DNA of 64,000 bases from Planctomycetota bacterium (GTDB lineage Bacteria > Planctomycetota > UBA1135 > GCA-002686595): NCBI GenBank assembly GCA_023150475.1, contig JAKLKU010000008.1:186001-250000 (forward strand), in the 5' to 3' direction. Every line of letters starts with the position of its first letter. Within the stretch, counting starts at the first letter, position 1. Under the pieces are notes generated by a model that was given only the letters and a program-made list of their open reading frames with translations, did not search any database and had not been told where the DNA came from. Position numbers and translations under genes: made by a program. Below, piece by piece: positions 60,482 to 64,000 of the stretch.

Positions 60482-62371
60482 TCACGCCGCCGTCTGGCGG
60501 TCGATCCAGGCGGCGAACGTGCGCGCGAACTCGTCGAAGCGGCCGGGCGTGAGCTCGGCGATCACTTCGCGGCCGTGGATCACCTTGATCCGGGCGTCGA
60601 GCTCGACCGGTCGGTTCGAGCCCGCAGCGCCCGGCGGGCGCGGGAGCGTCGGCTCCTTCGCGACCTCGGCGCGCGCTTCTGCGCGCGCTTGGTCGACCGT
60701 GCGGTTCGCGTGTTCGGCAAGCGGACGCGCGGAGAGCTCTTCGCCGGTCAAGCGCTTCACGAACTCGCGGAACGTGCGCAGGTTGCCTTCGCGCCAGTAA
60801 CTGCGCGCGAGGTCGGGGCCGATCGCCGGATTGTCGACCAAGTGTCCGTCGCGCTTCTGGAAGAAGTCGCGCGTCTGGTGCACCGCCATCTCGGCGAGCA
60901 CGTAGCCGTGGTAGTACGCGCTCGACTCGCCGGCGAGCAGGTGCGGCACCGCGAGAATCGGCCGCGGCGCGCCGTGCTCGAGGAACAGGATCCGTTTCTC
61001 GACGTCGCGCAGCGCGGCGAGCACGTTCGCCTTGGTCCGTTTCTCGCGCGGCATTTCGTAGATCGCGCGCTCGCCGTAACACACCGCGAGCATGCCGCGC
61101 GCTTGCCACGCGGCGAGCGGTTGGCTCGCTTCGAGCGCCCGTTCGATCACGCCGAGCGGCATCGGCTCGCCGGTGCGCGTCCTCGCGTAACGCACGCGCC
61201 AGTCCGCGTCGCCGAGCAACGAATCGCAGAACATGCTCTGCGTCTCGGAGAAGCCGACCGACGTCGGCGCGAACTCCTGGCCGAAACACGGCGCAGGCAT
61301 GTCGATGTTCGCGAAGTGCGCGGCGTGACCGCCTTCGTGGAAGAGCGTCTCGAGCGCGCGTTGGCCCGAGCCGACCATTCCGGGGATCGCGTTCGCCGTG
61401 AAGTGGATGCGCGCCGGCACGCGCTCGCCGCGGCGGCGCCAGCCGACTTCGGGACCGTGCATGAAGCCGTTCTCGTACTTGCCGCGGCGGTCGACCAAGT
61501 CGAGCACGAGCGTCGCGCCTTCGTAGCGGATGCCGAGGCCGGCGAACGAGCGGCCCCACGTCGCGAGCGCTTCGGCGAACGGGAAGTACGGATCGGTCGC
61601 CTTCGTGGTGTCGCCGAGCGTCATGTAGAGGAAGTTCCACGGCTCGAGCACGCTCGCGCCGTGTTTCGCGACCAGCGCGTCGAGCGAGCGGCGCGCGGGC
61701 TCTCGGGTGCGGGCCTCGAGCTCGTCGAGCAGCTCGAAGATCTCGTGCTTCGTCATCCGTTCGACGCGCCGCACGGTGCCGTCGTAGAAATCCTCGCCGC
61801 CGAGCGCGCGACCGAGGCGATTGCGTTTCTCGACGACGTCGAGGAAGCCGTGGTCGAGCACGAACGGCTCGATCGACGCGAGCGCGTCCCACGCCGACCG
61901 GCGCACCGCGGCGTCGGGTTCGCTGCGCAGGAGCGCGGAGAGTTTCACGCTCGACGCGCGCACGGTTCGGCCCTGGGCGTCGCGGTAGCCGAGCTCGAAC
62001 TCGCCGCGCGCGCGCTGCAAGCGGCCCTCGTCCTCGACGAGCTCCTCGAACAGCGCGCGACCTTCCGCGCATTCGATCACGTGCGAGCGGAACGTCAGCT
62101 CCCAGCCGCGCAGCGCGACGCGTTCGCTTTCGCTCGCGTCGCTCGCAGGTTTTTCAGCGAGCGCGAGCACCTCGCGCGTGCGAGCCAGGCGTTCAGGGTC
62201 CTTCAAGAAGCGTTGAAGCTCGATCTCGCGCGCGTCGAACTCGCGCTGCGCCGCGTCGGCGTCGTCGGCGAGGCCCATCTTCGTCGTCCAGAAGAGGTCC
62301 TCCTTCGCCGTGTGCAACCGCGCGTAGGTGGTGTCGAGCTCGTCGAGGTAGGCCCGTATCGTCTCGTTCAT
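60482..62371 (-). CDS. M3-family (thimet oligopeptidase-like) zinc metallopeptidase (629 aa)
   Basis: The zinc-binding motif is HEGGH (His345 to His349) in ALETLFHEGGHAAHF, with a downstream glutamate in VGFSETQSMFCDSLL, the third-ligand helix. The length and all-helical character match gluzincin peptidases of the M3 group. The C-terminal SAYYHGYVLAEM carries the Tyr-rich substrate-binding segment typical of the family. No signal peptide is seen, so it probably degrades peptides in the cytoplasm. The last ~70 residues are an atypical extension. ATG 62371 was chosen; the longer frame above it is shadow. TTGAAC-17-TAGCGT forms the promoter. Confidence 0.9.
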   Translation of the reverse strand: MNETIRAYLDELDTTYARLHTAKEDLFWTTKMGLADDADAAQREFDAREIELQRFLKDPERLARTREVLALAEKPASDASESERVALRGWELTFRSHVIECAEGRALFEELVEDEGRLQRARGEFELGYRDAQGRTVRASSVKLSALLRSEPDAAVRRSAWDALASIEPFVLDHGFLDVVEKRNRLGRALGGEDFYDGTVRRVERMTKHEIFELLDELEARTREPARRSLDALVAKHGASVLEPWNFLYMTLGDTTKATDPYFPFAEALATWGRSFAGLGIRYEGATLVLDLVDRRGKYENGFMHGPEVGWRRRGERVPARIHFTANAIPGMVGSGQRALETLFHEGGHAAHFANIDMPAPCFGQEFAPTSVGFSETQSMFCDSLLGDADWRVRYARTRTGEPMPLGVIERALEASQPLAAWQARGMLAVCYGERAIYEMPREKRTKANVLAALRDVEKRILFLEHGAPRPILAVPHLLAGESSAYYHGYVLAEMAVHQTRDFFQKRDGHLVDNPAIGPDLARSYWREGNLRTFREFVKRLTGEELSARPLAEHANRTVDQARAEARAEVAKEPTLPRPPGAAGSNRPVELDARIKVIHGREVIAELTPGRFDEFARTFAAWIDRQTAA

Positions 62372-62381
62372 GGCGAGTGCG

Positions 62382-62410
62382 ACGCTACGCGCCGTTTCGC
62401 CCGCGTTCAA
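62382..62410 (-). promoter_or_regulatory. Predicted promoter of the M3 peptidase gene
   Basis: On the minus strand TTGAAC (62410-62405) is followed after 17 bases by TAGCGT (62387-62382). The -10 ends ten bases before the ATG at 62371. No Shine-Dalgarno lies between. Confidence 0.6.
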
Positions 62411-62448
62411 CTTCCGCCCACACCGTCGCGCGTCCGCGTCGTTCGGCG

Positions 62449-62454
62449 TAGCAT
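62449..62454 (+). promoter_or_regulatory. Predicted -10 element of the PD40-propeller gene
   Basis: TAGCAT lies eight bases before an in-frame GTG at 62463 and 17 before the ATG at 62472. By analogy with the other leaderless-looking genes the GTG may be the true start. Confidence 0.4.
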
Positions 62455-62471
62455 CGCACCGGGTGGCAGGC

Positions 62472-64000
62472 ATGAGGAGGACGACGGGTTTCGCAGTCGC
62501 CGTGTGCGCGTGGACCGGACTCGCGTCCGCGCAGTCGACTTCGCGGGCGAACGTCACGTCCGAAGGTTGGCCGGCGTGGGCTCCGGCGACCGAAGTCGAG
62601 CTCACGAGCAACGGCGCAGAACTCGTGCTCTCGAGCGCCGCGAACCTGACGCCGAACGTGCCGACGCCTTACGGCCAGGTCTACGTCTACTCGCGCGCCA
62701 CCGGTGCCGTCGCGTGCGTCAGCGTGGCCCAGGACGGTTCACCCGCGGACTTCGGAGCGGGTCGGCCCGCGTGTTCCGCGGACGGTCGCTTCGTCGCATT
62801 CGCGAGCGTCGGCGCGAACCTCGTCTCGGGCGACTCGAACGCGACGTTCGACGCGTTCGTGCGCGATCGAGTCGCGAACGTGACCGACTGCGCGAGCCGC
62901 GCGAGCTCCGGCGCGTTCGGCACCGACGCGTCGTTCCCGACCGGCGTCTCGAACGACGGGCGTTTCGTCGCGCTCGAGAGTTGGTCGTCGAACTTCGATT
63001 CGAGCGACACGAACGGCGTGCTCGACGTCTACGTCCGCGACCGCACGAACGGCACGATCGAGCTCGTGAGTCGCGCGCTCTCCGGCGGCGCCGGCTCGTT
63101 CCAGAGCTTCGGCGGCGGCCTCTCCGGCGACGGACGTCACGTCGTGTTCGAGAGCGACGCGTTCGACCTCGTCGCCGGCGACACGAACTGGCTGACCGAC
63201 GTCTTCGTCTTCGATCGTGCGCTCGGCGTGACTCAACGCGTCAGCGTCACGTCGGGCGGAGGACAAGTCGGCGGCGCCTCGCACTCGTCGTGCATCTCGA
63301 ACGACGGCCGCTACGTCGGCTTCGTCAGTCTCGCGCCCGAGCTGGTACCAGGTGACACCAACGGAGTCGCCGACGCGTTCGTCCACGATCTCCTGACCGG
63401 GCAAGTCGTGCGCGTCAGTGTCGGGCCGGGCGGCGTCGAAGCCGACGGCGAGACACTCGACGTCGGGCTCTCCGGCGACGGCCGCTTCGCGGCGTTCACG
63501 AGCGCCGCGCGCAACTTGATCGTGCCGCTCGACGTCGGCAACGAGCTCGACGTCTTCGTGCACGAACTGTCGACCGGCGTCAACGGACTCGCGAGCCGCG
63601 GCCCGCTCGGCGGCAGCGCGAACGGCGCTTGTTTCCATCCACGCGTCTCCGACGACGGCCTGTCGGTGGCGTTCGCGAGCGACGCGACGAACCTCGTGTC
63701 CGGCGACGCGAACGGCGTGCGCGACGTGTTCCTCGCGAGCGCCGGCAACGTCGGCTCGGTGGTCACGTACGGCACGCCGAAGACGAGCAGCGCGAACTGC
63801 GAGAGCTTCGTCACCGTCGCGGGCTTTCCGCGAGCGACCGGCGACGATGCGTGTTTCGTCGTCGCGAACGACGTGCTCGAGAAACGCTGGGGCTTCTTCT
63901 TCTGGAGCCGCGCGCCGTCGAACCTGCCGTTCGCCGGCGGCACGCTGCTCGTGCAAGCGCCGTTCGTGCGGACGAACGCGCAACTCGCCGACAGCGGCAC
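62472..64000 (+). CDS. Secreted PD40/TolB-like beta-propeller protein, 3' truncated by the window edge
   Basis: The frame is open from 62472 to the end of the window (509 codons seen). A signal peptide (MRRTTGFAVAVCAWTGLASA) precedes at least six repeats of the form S-x-DGR-F/Y-V-x-F-x-S, then ANLVxGDxN and a D-x-F-V-x-D strand. This is the PD40/TolB-type propeller. From about 63761 the sequence changes to a separate C-terminal region (VTYGTPKTSSANCESF, FFWSRAPSNLPFAGGTLLVQAPF). It resembles an end I recall on many secreted proteins of deep-branching planctomycetes and may be a localisation or adhesion domain. The start is ATG 62472 or GTG 62463. Confidence 0.85.
   Translation, partial: MRRTTGFAVAVCAWTGLASAQSTSRANVTSEGWPAWAPATEVELTSNGAELVLSSAANLTPNVPTPYGQVYVYSRATGAVACVSVAQDGSPADFGAGRPACSADGRFVAFASVGANLVSGDSNATFDAFVRDRVANVTDCASRASSGAFGTDASFPTGVSNDGRFVALESWSSNFDSSDTNGVLDVYVRDRTNGTIELVSRALSGGAGSFQSFGGGLSGDGRHVVFESDAFDLVAGDTNWLTDVFVFDRALGVTQRVSVTSGGGQVGGASHSSCISNDGRYVGFVSLAPELVPGDTNGVADAFVHDLLTGQVVRVSVGPGGVEADGETLDVGLSGDGRFAAFTSAARNLIVPLDVGNELDVFVHELSTGVNGLASRGPLGGSANGACFHPRVSDDGLSVAFASDATNLVSGDANGVRDVFLASAGNVGSVVTYGTPKTSSANCESFVTVAGFPRATGDDACFVVANDVLEKRWGFFFWSRAPSNLPFAGGTLLVQAPFVRTNAQLADSG

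Noticed and set aside
1..64000. tRNA, rRNA, prophage, transposon or plasmid-type genes
   Set aside because: I looked in the intergenic gaps and at gene content and saw none. A tRNA scan could still find something that reading by eye missed.

Overview
The window is about 70% G+C and densely packed with genes. It encodes two serine/threonine kinases (one carrying a long TPR tail), two lipoprotein-type sulfatase-fold enzymes, a set of secreted carboxypeptidase-regulatory-like proteins, and a PD40-propeller protein with a C-terminal end resembling one I recall from secreted planctomycete proteins. The TPR kinase has DWG in place of DFG. Together these suggest a Planctomycetota chromosome; Myxococcota is the main alternative. 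I found no tRNA, rRNA, CRISPR array, transposase or phage gene.

Layout. 1-1093: the end of an RNA uracil-methyltransferase gene, a 72-residue Cys-rich protein and a YqgE/AlgH protein. 1273-6140: a giant AsmA-like protein translationally coupled to a gamma-carbonic anhydrase. 6183-12286 (minus): an RHS/YD-repeat protein ending in a LysM domain plus a possible caspase-fold tip, preceded by a small Ig-like secreted partner. 12550-17048: an ankyrin protein, a soluble transhydrogenase coupled to an HDOD protein, and a small membrane protein. 17038-20867 (minus): an STT3/PglB-like oligosaccharyltransferase homologue, a methyltransferase and a WaaP-like kinase. 21246-27790: a methyltransferase, a Clp-N-only protein, a membrane GT-C-like protein and two paired sulfatases. 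28038-33074: PcrA/UvrD helicase, a sigma-54 activator without a DNA-binding domain, and a membrane GT-C-like protein. 33105-40345 (minus): a TPR kinase and a dolichol-phosphate-mannose-synthase-like GT2/methyltransferase/GT39 cluster. 40582-50012: a hybrid histidine kinase, a cupin and a divergent JmjC-like protein, a kinase-DUF2157 fusion with a small lipoprotein gene, and a lone two-domain anthraniloyl/salicylyl-CoA oxygenase-reductase. 50112-64000: a DUF4253 protein, a YdcF-like protein, a TPR-like lipoprotein, four large carboxypeptidase-regulatory-like proteins with a small Cys-rich secreted protein, an M3 peptidase and the start of a PD40-propeller gene.

How the genes work together. A recurring theme is the cell surface: four large polytopic GT-C-type proteins, a DPM1-like GT2, an STT3-like enzyme, a WaaP-like kinase and two sulfatase-fold hydrolases point to lipid-linked glycan assembly and transfer. 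The remaining surface genes (RHS, Ig-like, carboxypeptidase-regulatory-like, PD40) encode large secreted or anchored proteins. Many junctions are ATGA or GTGA overlaps. Where a transcription unit begins, a TANNNT hexamer often lies only 6-10 bases before the start codon and no Shine-Dalgarno is visible, which suggests widespread leaderless transcription. Other genes carry strong Shine-Dalgarno sequences.
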